DNA of 64,000 nt, from contig CAUEEP010000908.1 in NCBI GenBank assembly GCA_958450365.1, positions 992,001-1,056,000 on the forward strand, read 5' to 3'. Shown here one piece after another: positions 1 to 10,400 of this stretch. The first letter of the stretch is position 1. Each line of letters begins with the position of its first letter. Position numbers and translations under genes: made by a program. The stretch comes from Mesorhabditis belari (taxonomy: Eukaryota > Nematoda > Chromadorea > Rhabditida > Rhabditidae). The notes under the pieces were generated by a model that searched no databases, had not been told where the DNA came from, and saw nothing but the letters and a program-made list of their open reading frames with translations.

Positions 1-190
1 TCTCTTTTCTAAACGTTTTTACAGCTATTTTAGTAAAGGGCGGCAGAGCCAAAAAATGGCTGTTTTCACGTTTCATTAGTTTTCCGTGCAGAAACCTAGG
101 CTAAAAACATGTGTTTCGTGATCAGCATCAAAAATAACCCCTAGACACGCATTTTCAGAGTCTTAGCAAAAAATTTTTGAAAAATATTGT

Positions 191-240
191 CACCGGGGGA
201 AGTCGAACCAGCGACCCTCAGATCAATAGCCTTTTCGCCG
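191..240 (-). pseudogene. tRNA 3'-half-like fragment
   Basis: Read on the minus strand, this stretch has a T-arm-like segment GGTTCGACTTCC (box B-like) preceded by a sequence resembling an anticodon 3' stem. No matching 5' half or acceptor stem is seen, so it is at best a tRNA or tRNA-SINE fragment. The flanks (1-190, 241-420) hold no gene that I recognise. Confidence 0.3.
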
Positions 241-419
241 AGGGCGGAGAAACGTTTAATGATTCAGGTTAGTTCAGGCTCAGGACATTTAATGAAAAAT
301 TGGTTGCTTGAAAATTGAGTAGAAAAATGATAATCGAAATTGCCTACTTTTTGCCGAAACAGTTTTTTTGATCTATCATTCTTGACTCATTCAATTAGAT
401 CTTCTGAGAAAAGAAACGT

Positions 420-650
420 GTCAGTGTCAGTCTTGGCTCCTCATCCAACTGGATCCTCTGAAAATACCAAACGAGTCACAAAACGCTTTTCAGATGATCG
501 GTAACTCAACATACTATTTTTTGAACTATTTTCTCTCAAGTCTGATCCCCATTGTAGAGTATCCTTTCTTTGGATACTTCTTATCTAATGTGGCATTACA
601 AGTGAACTCAAATGTCTCCTTATGGATTTTCACCCTTGGACTCAGGACAA
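420..650 (+). pseudogene. Receptor family, copy R1: last-exon fragment
   Basis: An acceptor (CTTTTCAG) at about 492 is followed by the family's helix-6 exon (IGNSTYYFLNYFLSSLIP, then the YPFFGYFLSNVALQVNSN segment). Homology stops abruptly near 648, in the middle of helix 7, where the sequence switches to the duplicated non-coding segment at 655-1180. No upstream exons are present in the window. It is a truncated relic of the 7TM family described at R3. Confidence 0.7.
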
Positions 651-654
651 AGCG

Positions 655-1180
655 AAAATCGTAGAGCAAGCTTTGTGAAAAAGGATTTTTAATTCTTCAG
701 AATTGGCTCATGCAAGCTCTTTACATAGCATCAAAATGCCCAAAACTTTTATGAAAGGTGAATTGGTTGAAGGAACTGATCAGAGCTGAATTTTCCAGAA
801 ATTTTATATAGCTACTTGAGTGTGTCTAACTATAAGAGTCATCAAAACATCAGAATATTGGGGAGAAGAGCAGCCATTCTTCGCTCAGGCGTACGTGAAA
901 ACTTATGAATTCTTTTCTTGACCAATAAAATATCCTCATAAGAAAAAAGTAAGTTCTGCTTAACTTTACGGGTCGCCTAAAGCATGGGAAAATTCATTTC
1001 TGTATCCCGCTTTTGTTTCCAAAGCTCACCCTTGAAATTCTCAGTCGATTTCAATATTCCTTTCTTTTCTTTTGTTCAAACTTTCCCTTTTTGTCTGAGT
1101 TTCTTGCCAATTTCCAATCTTTTTTCCTCCTGCAAACGAAACAACGAAAATTGATGAGAAGATGTAAGATGAGAAGAAAA
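655..1180. repeat. Segment duplicated at 5640-6190
   Basis: About 520 bp recur in the same orientation near 5640-6190. Shared landmarks are the aagctttgtgacaaaggattt-like start, TATCCTCATAAGAAAAAAGT, and CGGGTCGCCTAAAGCATGGG. Neither copy holds a convincing gene; the short ORFs differ between copies. Confidence 0.75.
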
Positions 1181-2060
1181 TTGTACTAATGGATCAACGT
1201 TCTGTCAGCTTCCAGTCAGACCCGACTCAACCGGGACTCCTTGAGATCAGCTCGGATACATTTTTGCGATTTTGCTATTCGATAGCGATTTCTCTTTTCT
1301 GCGTATCAGTCTTTACAACAAATGGAATAGTGAACTTGTATGTGACGCCATATCCGACATATTTCATGACCACAATGGATTTTTTCACTTTTCAAAGCTT
1401 TGAAAAGTAAGTTGAAGTAATGATTCTCAAAAAAAATCTGAGACTTAGCTGAGTGACTCCAAAGTTACGATGGGGCAGAGATGTTTAATGGTTCAGGTGA
1501 TAAATTGGTTATTTGAAAATCGAATATCAAAATCAATAGTAATCTAAATTGCCAAGGCTACTTGCCTTCTTTTTACCTAAACAGAGTCTGTGACTAGTTT
1601 TTTGTGATCTTTTAGTCTTGGTTAGACTTGGCTTAGCGGGACCTTATCGAGACCGAGAACAAAACCTGTTATTTTTCAAAATAATCACATTTCAATTGTT
1701 AAATTGTTAAAATTTATAATCGGAATTTGTTTTCTGAGTTAAGAGAACAAAAATTTGTTAAAAAACCTCATAAAAATGATAACCTCGGTCTCGTTAAGGT
1801 CTCTTTAGGCTAAGTCTAGCCTTGGCTTATTCAATTCAATTGGTTCTTCGAAAGATCCAACTTGCAAGGTACCAAACGAGTCACAAAACGCTTTTCAGAT
1901 GATCGGTAGCTCAACATACTACTTTATGAACTATTTTGTCTCAAGTCTGATCGCCATAATACAGTATCCTTTCTTTGGCTACTTCTTATCGAATGTGGCA
2001 TTGCAAGTAAACTCAAATGTCTTCATACGTGTTTGGACTAAAATCTATTCTGTTCCTCAA
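1160..2060 (+). pseudogene. Receptor family, copy R2: internally deleted and chimeric
   Basis: The N-terminal exon (SDPTQPGLLEISSDTFLRF) is fused in frame at about 1270 to the helix-4 exon (CYSIAISLFCVSVF), so helices 1-3 and their introns are gone. The joint lies in GCGATTT/ATTTGCTATT, which suggests a deletion between short shared TTT-rich sequences. The helix 4-5 exon ends at 1408 with a GTAAGT donor. Its intron carries a MITE (1614-1832). The last exon starts at 1899 but diverges after NSNVF at about 2030 into sequence resembling the family's 5' upstream region. It cannot encode a complete receptor. Confidence 0.7.
1614..1832. mobile_element. MITE family M1 in the receptor's last intron
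   Basis: A non-coding element of about 215 bp with inverted ends of about 45 bp. The right end read in reverse is CCAAGGCTAGACTTAGCCTA followed by AAGAGACCTTAACGAGACCG; the left end is its diverged mirror. The AT-rich centre contains AATTGTTAAATTGTTAAAA. Other copies are at 13617-13846, 14553-14760, 16258-16490, 35280-35467 with 39926-39950 (split), and 53393-54043 (split). Confidence 0.75.
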
Positions 2061-2433
2061 GATTTAGTTTGGATTTTGTTCACATTTCAACTCGATTACG
2101 CGGTCATTAGCTTTCAACTCACGAAATGTGTCTTATCAAAAAAAGCAGGCTGCTTTCACTTTGAAAAACATCTCTCAAAAGTTGCAAAATGGCCTGATTA
2201 TTGGAAACTCAATTTGGACTCGATTCGAAAAGAAATTATTGGAAATTTAATTTGGGCTCAATAACAGGTAACGTTCAGAAATTCAGAAAAGCCATTCAGA
2301 AAAGCGAAGACTTTTCGAATCTTCTAGATAAAAGATCTATCTATTTTTAAATCTATAAATTTGCGAGTTTCCTTCAAGATTCAGTTTGGATTTTGTTCAC
2401 ATTTAAACTCGGTTTTAGGCAACGAGGGACGTA

Positions 2434-4280
2434 CGGAAAATGTTTTGGTCGAAAATCCGCGAAGTTTTGGAAGTGCTTGTCGTTGGGTCGATCGTAACAG
2501 GTTGGATTTGTCAACTGACTAGGCGAAGCCTAATCGCAAGTATGAGCTTGAGTTTCCCTAGACTGCACTACGGAGAATTGAACCAGTCTGATCTGGATCT
2601 GACCCTAAAGCACCAAAACTCGTTGGTGGTCTTACTTTGATCATTTCTTTATTATAAAAACAATGCTCCACTTCCAATTCCAGCTCTCGGCAATGTTTGC
2701 CAAATGATCAAGTTGGATCTAATGATGAAACGTTCCGTCAACTTCCAATCAGACCCAACTCAGCCAGGATTCCTTGAGATCAGCGGGCATACACTTCTGC
2801 GATTTCAAGCTTTTTTCGAATCAGGAAGCGCCTTGGTGAATTTTGTTACAAAAAAGAATAAAACTCATTTGCATACAGGTACTTTTCGTTGCCATTTTCA
2901 CAAACCTTTTCGCGATTTATTACTCGGCCAGAAATGATGACTTATTGCTGAGTGTTCGGTAAGCCACTGTAACTTTACGGAAGTCTCCGGTTTAATACTA
3001 AAGGCACTAAGCTTTTGCGCAGCACGAGTTTTTCATAGGCTTACAAAAAGAAACCTTTTAGACTAATCCTAACGGGCGAAAATGTGCTACGACTCGTCTA
3101 TACGATAACTCAAATGGTGAACCAATTGTGCACAGTCTTTTCCGATACTGGGTAAAAAACCTTATGAGACTTGTATGTGATCCTTAAAACCCTTACTCAT
3201 TAGTCTTACTGTTATTGTTTTACAAAGAATATACCTGAAAATTGGCTTGAGATACCATATATAGTGCCAAGTGAATCATATACTTCTAACGGGAATCGGT
3301 TGCCCCTTGAAAAATTTCTATTGCAGATGTGCATTTGATGGCATCTCCGGCTTTATTCTCACCCATGGACGAAACTTATCCATCATGATCGCATTTTGTC
3401 AGATATTCATCTCAATCAAGTTTCAAAAAAAGTGCACTACTTTGGAAGAAATGTTTTTAGTCGTTTCTTGGCTGTTTCTTTCGAGGGAATGTTCTACAAG
3501 TATACAACGAAACACACCCTCCTTCAGTTTATCATTTGCTATTCGATAGCGATTTCTTTTTTCTGCGTATCAGTGTTTACAAAGATTGGAATAGTGAATA
3601 TGTATGTGTTGCCAACTCTGACATATTTCATGATCACAATGGATTTTTTCACTTTTTTTAAGCTTCGAAAAGTATGTTGAAGTAATGATTCTCAAAAAAT
3701 ATGAGATTTAGCTGAGTACCTCCAAAGCAGCTTCAAGGGCGGAGAGACGTTTAATGATTCAGGTTGGTTCAGGTTCAGGACATTTAATGAAAAATTGGTT
3801 ACCTGAAAATTGTTTAGCAAAATGGTAAGTGCCTTCTGTGCCTAAAGTGCCTTTGTTTGCCAAAACAGTTTTTTGATCTATCAGTCTTGACTCATTCAAT
3901 TAGATCTTCTGAAGCTACCAAACGAGTCACAAAACGCTTTTCAGATGCTCGGTAGTTCAACATACTACTTTATGAACTATTTTCTCTCGAGTCTGATCAC
4001 CATTATACAGTATCCATTCTTTGGCTACTTCTTATCGAATGTGGCATTGCAAGTGAACTCAAATCTCTCCAATGGCCTTTACACGTTTGGATTGAGGTTT
4101 TACTGCATTTTCTCAGTCTTAACTTTGATACCTTTGTTTAGTTATTTAAACATGGTCTACCTGAAAAAGAAGGTGTCTTCATCGGGTGAAAAAGAGAAGT
4201 TCAACTCAATTTCTTCTCAATCCGTCAAGAGTACAATGGTCACCAAGACGACGAGCTCTAGGTCGACAACCAAAAACTGA
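2434..4280 (+). CDS. 7TM chemoreceptor-like protein, copy R3 (least damaged copy)
   Basis: Probable exons: 5' exon 2440-2640 (TM-like VLEVLVVGSIVTGW); N-terminal exon about 2690-2835 ending in helix 1; 2879-2958 (helix 1 end, TNLFAIYYSARNDDLLLSVR); 3062-3151 (helix 2); 3327-3419 (helix 3); 3461-3671 (helices 4-5); 3945-4280 (helices 6-7 and a Ser/Thr/Lys-rich tail). Splicing the 41-nt intron 3420-3460 gives SINRFLAVSF, a typical end of helix 3 in nematode Srx/Srw-like receptors. All seven helices are open in frame. A TGA at 2638-2640 separates the first ORF from the N-terminal exon, so the true start is unclear. The role (chemosensory GPCR) is inferred from family-like features. Tail to tail with a peptide gene. 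Confidence 0.65.
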
Positions 4281-4356
4281 TTTCATTTGTCGTTTTTATG
4301 AAAAACATCTTTGAATTCAGTTTATACAAGAAATTAACATAACACTCGAGAAATAT

Positions 4357-4437
4357 TCAGTCGTAGAAGGCCGCTCCATTCAGGCAGTAACCACCATTCA
4401 TATTTCCGTTTGTCCCACAACAAGCGGCGGCGCCGTT
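4357..4437 (-). CDS. Cysteine-rich peptide, last exon (copy P1)
   Basis: A 27-codon exon after a TTTTCAG acceptor (4438-4444), ending in TGA. It reads NGAAACCGTNGNMNGGYC followed by LNGAAFYD. This is the CC-x10-C core of the window's peptide family; the usual final Cys is Tyr-Asp here. It converges on receptor R3, with 76 bp between the stop codons. Upstream coding sequence should lie at about 4560-4640, where a possible exon with a GTGAAA donor is seen, but I cannot define the start. Probably secreted, by inference from small size and Cys content. Confidence 0.5.
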   Translation of the reverse strand, partial: NGAAACCGTNGNMNGGYCLNGAAFYD

Positions 4438-4837
4438 CTGAAAATGACCAACTTTGAAAAGAGATAGGAAAATTATGACAATCAGTCTGATTTTTTGAAA
4501 TAAACCTTTACCCACTCTTTTTTTTCTTAATCTTCGATACTTTTATTCAAATTCCCAAAACTCAACGGGGAAGAAGGGTTACATTTCACCAAAGTTTCAG
4601 CGCTGATCACGGAAACGCCGGCTGGAATTGTTGACTAATTGTTAGAGTGAATGACAAATCTGGAACTTATTAAGCAGTAAGATTTGAAACCTTGTTCAAA
4701 CATGGCATCATAAACACTTTTACTCTTCTATAATATATTGCTACATTGTCAGTATCTCGATAGAACTGGAGTAGAGTTTCTGGTCGAATTGTTTTGAGAA
4801 ATTTTGAGATAAAACTGTCCATACAACATTTCTTCTA

Positions 4838-5358
4838 TTGGGTTGGGGACTATGACTCGGCGCCAAACTTTAAAGGGACTTTTTTGCACACATAAAGCCT
4901 TCTTTAAATATACGTTTGGTTTCATCAAAAGGATCCACTATTTCTCTACAAAATGACTTTTGAGAGATTCCACAAAGCTTTTCTTTCGTGGAGTTTATGG
5001 ACTCCCAAACACAGCTAGTCAAAATGGCAAAGAGCCCGACTCATCATTTGAACAGTTTCTTTCACATAAACCTCATTTGGTGTTGTTATAAAAAAGATAG
5101 AGCACATTCAATTACTTAAGTTGCCAAATTTGCAGGAAGATCCCACCAATGGTTTTTTCTAGATCACAGTTTGTAGTTTTTATGAAAAAATGGCTTTTTC
5201 TTGAGCGGAGGCGCTGTTTGAATTTTCTTTTAAATGTCATTTTGTAGAGAATTAGTTAACCATTCTACTCATATCAAACGCATATTATTTGACGAAGTCG
5301 AATAGAAGTTTTAGACATTTTTTTGATTTTCGGCGCCGAGTCATAATCCCCAACCCAA
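4838..5358. mobile_element. MITE with about 30-bp TIRs, TA-flanked
   Basis: Starts TTGGGTTGGGGACTATGACT and ends with the near-perfect mirror (AGTCATAATCCCCAACCCAA), including CGGCGCC inside each end. TA flanks both sides (4836-4837, 5359-5360). No transposase is visible in the 520 bp, so it is a non-autonomous Tc/mariner-type element. Confidence 0.8.
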
Positions 5359-5639
5359 TAATAGAAGTTTACTACTTCTTTTTTTTGCTTATAGAGAGGT
5401 GTCTTGCCTAAATATTTTACCCCTGATGTTACTGTATTTGCAACTGAACACCCCTTTCTTCTACAGAAACCTATTTTGATATAAATAGAAAAAAAGATAG
5501 AACATAAAAGGCTTGGAGTATAGCTAAATTTCCGCTTGGAGTATAGCTAAATTCGCCGCACCGTTTTCTTTGTCTTTCTCTTCTAAGAATTGAAGGTAAA
5601 TAAGAATTTGCATCATAAAGAAGAAACGATGGGATAAAA

Positions 5640-6190
5640 CTAAAATTGTAGAAAAAGCTTTGTGACAAAGGATTTAATTTTTCAGACTTGACTTGCAAAT
5701 CTGGCTTCAAAATACCCAAAAGTTTTATAAAAGGTGAATTGGTTGAAGGAAATGATCAGAGCTTTGAATTTTCCAGAATTTTATATACTTACTTGAGTGT
5801 ATCTCTCTAGTGTATAAGAGTCATTAAAACTTGTAACATTAGAATATTGGGGAGAAGAGAAGCCATTCTTCGCTCAGATGTGCGTGAAAATCTTATGAAT
5901 CCTTTTCTTGACCAATATAATATCCTCATAAGAAAAAAGTAAGTTCTGCTTAACTTTACGGGTCGCCTAAAGCATGGGAAAATTCATTTCTGTATCCCGC
6001 TTTTGTTTCCAAAGCTCACCCTTGAAATTCCCAATCGATTTCAATATTCCTTTCTTATCTTTTTCTCAAACTTTCCCTTTTTGTCTGAGTTTCTTGCCAA
6101 TCTCCAATCTTTTTTCCTGCTGCAAACGATACAACAAAAAATTGATGAGAAGCTTGCCATATATTGCTATAATTTTTGTATAATTTGAAC
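5640..6190. repeat. Second copy of the 655-1180 segment
   Basis: Colinear with 655-1180 with scattered substitutions. Between 5360 and 6370 I see no gene: short ORFs on both strands overlap each other and are not shared between the two copies. Confidence 0.7.
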
Positions 6191-6374
6191 TGTTCATGCT
6201 TTTCACGCATAGGCGACGATGGTTTAGTGTCATTGGTCAGTTTTCTTATGATCTGGTAACAATTTGATTTGTCTTGTTGTTGAATGTGTCCGAAATCGGA
6301 ATCAAATTTTGCTAAATATTTAGCACCACCGCTGCGATTTACATTCCAAATTACAAATTTACATAATAAAAGTA

Positions 6375-7049
6375 TTAGGTTGGAAAGAAAGTTCGTAGAA
6401 AACGTTTGCACAGTGATTTCTCAGAAACCAAGTCATAAATTCTTCCCAGATCTTTTGATAAACTTGACTATATTTCAAAAAGTTTTGGACAGAAAAATCA
6501 GAGTGGGCTTTAAGCAAAAAATAAGAGATTTCTTCAGCTGAAGTGACTTGGTCACTTTTTGAGTGACCAGCCTTTAGAGAAGTTTTTAGTTGGTTAATGA
6601 ATAGGCAATGGGTCCCATTCAAAACCTAAAATCAAGTACTTAAAATAGGGAAAATCTGGGATTAAAGCAATTTCTTATGTAATGCTTTAACTTTTCAGAA
6701 TCACCTATTTTAGCAAACACTGAGTGCCAAGATGGGGACACGAAAAAATGATTTTTTGAAATACAGCTTCTCTGTAAAATTCTTTTGGCCAAAAATAGAG
6801 ATTATAGAGCATATTGCTCATTTATTCTAGCTTTATCTCATAAGGAATCGTTTTTCTGGTGCAAAAAGTGAGCTGAATTTAAGCTGGAAAATAATCATTT
6901 TTCAAAAATCCCAAAAATTTTAAGGGAAAAGCTGCACTCATTTTTTACAAGTAATTTCTTGGAGTCGACTTGTAAATAATAGAAAAAAATGTGCTGAATT
7001 GGTGGATTCGTTTTTAAGAAAGGCCAGTCAAACTTTCTTTCCAACCTAA
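6375..7049. mobile_element. Mariner-type MITE
   Basis: Begins TTAGGTTGGAAAGAAAGTTC and ends GACTTTCTTTCCAACCTAA-like in mirror, flanked by TA on both sides. The 675-bp interior has ORFs shorter than 90 codons with no recognisable transposase motif. The TTAGG ends match those of the other mariner-like elements in the window. 7050-7484 holds nothing I recognise. Confidence 0.75.
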
Positions 7050-7484
7050 TAGTTCTAAAGTAGGCAAACGTGAAATGGCTACAGAAAAGTACCAATTCCG
7101 CTCAATAGTTGTCTCGCCTGAATACCTTTTTCTCGCTCAATCTTTTTATATACTAAATTTGTTCATTTTCTCACTGTTAAGTCAGTGTTAAATAGAAGTT
7201 AAATGAGTTAAATTGTTGCTTTTATTCTGTTTCGTACAAATCTTGGTCGATTTTGCTCGAATTCTTAGCCCCTTTATTGAATTCGTGCAAGTAACCCGTT
7301 TGGTTGAAGTAAAAAGTACAAATAACGGGTAAATTGTGGTTGGTTAACCGAAGTTCGTACGATAAGGCGCAAAAGACAGTCTTGATCAAAAGACACATAA
7401 ACTAGGGTTAAGGCAAGAAATTTTTGATACAAAAATCAACCAACTTCAGTTCTGACCTCGTTGATTCTAACTTTCTTCCTCTTT

Positions 7485-10400
7485 ATGACCACAATTGGAC
7501 CCAAAATCAACAGAGATGCTGAAATTGTGATGTTGAACGATGCAAAGGTTTTTACAAAGCAAGTCCTCCAATGTCTCTTTCTAGGACTTTAATGTGATCG
7601 TTATCGGTTCTGAAATAGATCCAGCTTCAAGAAAACCAGTCACAGAGACGAAGAGTACTAAAGGGAGCGAGGATTCAAACAAGAAAGTCAGTTCTAATTG
7701 TTAGTTAGTGACATTCTTTGTTTAGATTTGTAACGTGCCCAAGCTTGATAAAGATGCCGCGGATGTCGCGAGGTTCTTCAAAAGTGAAACACCGACTCAT
7801 TGCTATGCACAACCGAATTGGGCTTTCATTGACTCGAATGGGCGTTTTGCCACCATTCTCTCGAAGTAAATTTTGCTATTTAACTTCTCACATAAGCTAC
7901 CAACATTTAGCACCTAATAGTCAGAGCAATGTGTTTGGAATATCAATGATTTCCAAAGAGATTGTAAAAGGTTGAGAGAGGCGGTGAAATGGGCTGTAAA
8001 AGGCTCACACAGATTGTAAAATGTCAATGTTGACAAAATTAGCCACTTTTTGCATAGATCAGTCATGACTTGATAAAATCCGTTCAAAGCTTCGTCTTTC
8101 AATTATTTGATGATTAGTTCAGCTTTCAGAGCTACATCGCTTTGCCAAGTGCAAGCGATTCAGAGGCAAAGTGATCATGAAATGACGTATGGTCAATGGA
8201 TTGATATACGCGTTGGTGATCCGCTTCCAAGCGACTTCGTCAAAGTGAATTGCTCACTAGGGGAGCATAATTGGTTTTGTAATATTTCTTTCTAAAAAAT
8301 TTGAAAATGTAGGGACGGCCTGTTGATGTCAGTGGTTAGAAATGAGAAAGCAGTCGAAAGAGCAAAGGTAAGGCTGAAGTGAATGGATTTTTGAACAGTT
8401 TTCAGAATCGAAAACAGCCGGCTGACTGGTCGGGACTCGATGTTTTCATTCTTGGACACGATTCGGCCTCACACATGATGTATTTGAGAAAATTGCCGAA
8501 AACCGTTGCTTACTTTGAGAAAATTATGGGTGGCGTGGTGTTTGATGGTGAGTTGCGCTAAGTTTTGAATAATTTAAACTTTATTTTAAAAGTGGCAAGT
8601 GTTATATAGTGAATTGTAGCCCTAGCTCTCGGCAACATTTATTTACCAAAAACCTTTCGATTGGACTAATACAACTCATTTAACAAGCGCTTGAATGAGC
8701 GCGAATCGACATCTCTCCGGCGCATCTGTCATTTCGCAGCTTTCCTCTATTGAAAATGTTAAGAAAAGCTTTTCAATATTTTTTCAATTCAAAAGCGTTG
8801 AACATCACTTGATAAGGTTAAGCATCACACTTAACTGTTTTGGCTGAACTGGCATAATGTGGAAAATGTAGAAAAGCTGCGAAATGACAGATGCGCCGGA
8901 GAGATGTCGATTCGCGCTCATTCAAGCGCTTGTTAAATGAGTTGTATAAGTCCAATCGAAAGGTTTTTGGTAGATAAATGTTGCCGAGAGCTAGGGCTAC
9001 AATTCACTATATAACACTTGCCATTTTTGAAATAAATTAGACATTTCCCAGCTATGTTTCCAAAAAGTTGTCGCTATAATTTGCGGTCACCCTGTATAAA
9101 CAAGCTTTAAAGTTGAATTGAAGGGTTTCAGCTCAGCAAAACCGTTTTCAGCTTACAACATTGTTGGTGATGGAACCGCCCGAGCTTTTGTACCGATTCT
9201 TACCGGACAAACAGAAGAGGAGCTTCCGTTGACGAGGTTTCAATGAAACTGGATAGCCTTTTGAAATTTTGCATAGACAGCAATGGTTCTCAAAGTCTTA
9301 TTATGTGGATGATGTCTATCCATTTATATGGAAAAACTTCTCTGATGCTGGCTATGTGACACTTTATGGAGAAGATGAAGCTCAAATTGGTTGGTAACTC
9401 AAGCCAGACAAACAGTTAAGTGAGCCCGGTTTGAAATAAGATCAACTCTGACTTCTGGTTTTGCCTGGCTTGGTACGCCCGAAACTTTATTGCCCGAATT
9501 GCCTTTAGATTAACTCTGATTTCAGGAACTTTCACCTTCCGAATGAAAGGATTTAAAAATCAACCAACTGACCACTACACGAGAACTTATTTTCAAGTAA
9601 GAAATCGGGTCAAGAATTTGAAATTGGCATAGGAACACGAGAAACTTCATGGAAGAACAAGGTGCAGCGGCTCGAGTCCATTTTACGAGGTTACTTGAAA
9701 TCATTTTGTCAAATCATTCCACAATTTAGTCATGGTTTCGATATAGCAAAGAATTTATGAAGACTTACAAAGATTTTCCTCGATTTTTGTTGATGTTTAT
9801 GGGAACTTTTTCACATAGTGACTATAATCGCGTAAGCTATTTTGGGAGGGTTTTTATCTGAGTGATTTCAGCTTGGACAAGTTGATGATGCGATGGTAAA
9901 GCATTTAAAAGAAATGCATGAAGGTGGCTTTTTCGATCGTGCATTGGTGGTGATGATGGGCGACCATGGAGCAAGGTTGTTGATACTGTAAAATCTTTGC
10001 ACTTTGTTGTTAACTTATCTTCTCTCTTCTCCCTTCTCTTCTCCCTTCTCTTCTCCCTTGTATTGCCTTTTTCTTCTTTGGCAAAAAGATAGCTCAGTGG
10101 GTAGAGCATGCGGAAAGCAAAAAGGTTGAGGGGTTCAATCCCCTCTCCGGAAATCTTTCTTTGCCATTCCTTACTCTACTTTATTACAGTACTTCTCGGA
10201 ATACATAGTAGCTGCTAGATGAGGATATTTTTAGCTTACAATCAGTGTCAGTTAACCTTTTTGCTGAAAGCGTTGTTTTTATAAAAACAAATCTCCGCTT
10301 ACAGATTTGACGAGCTTCGGAACACTCATCAAGGGCAACTCGAAGAAGTGACTGCTTTCTAAAATTGTGACGAAAATATCTATCGACCGTTTTTTTGCCG

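Noticed and set aside
6055..6622. Minus-strand ORFs of 87-118 codons at 6.0-6.6 kb
   Set aside because: They overlap ORFs on the other strand, cross a MITE boundary, and are not kept in the duplicate at 0.7-1.2 kb.
10018..10062. CRISPR-like or regulatory array
   Set aside because: It is a simple pyrimidine tandem repeat without spacers, and the genome is eukaryotic.
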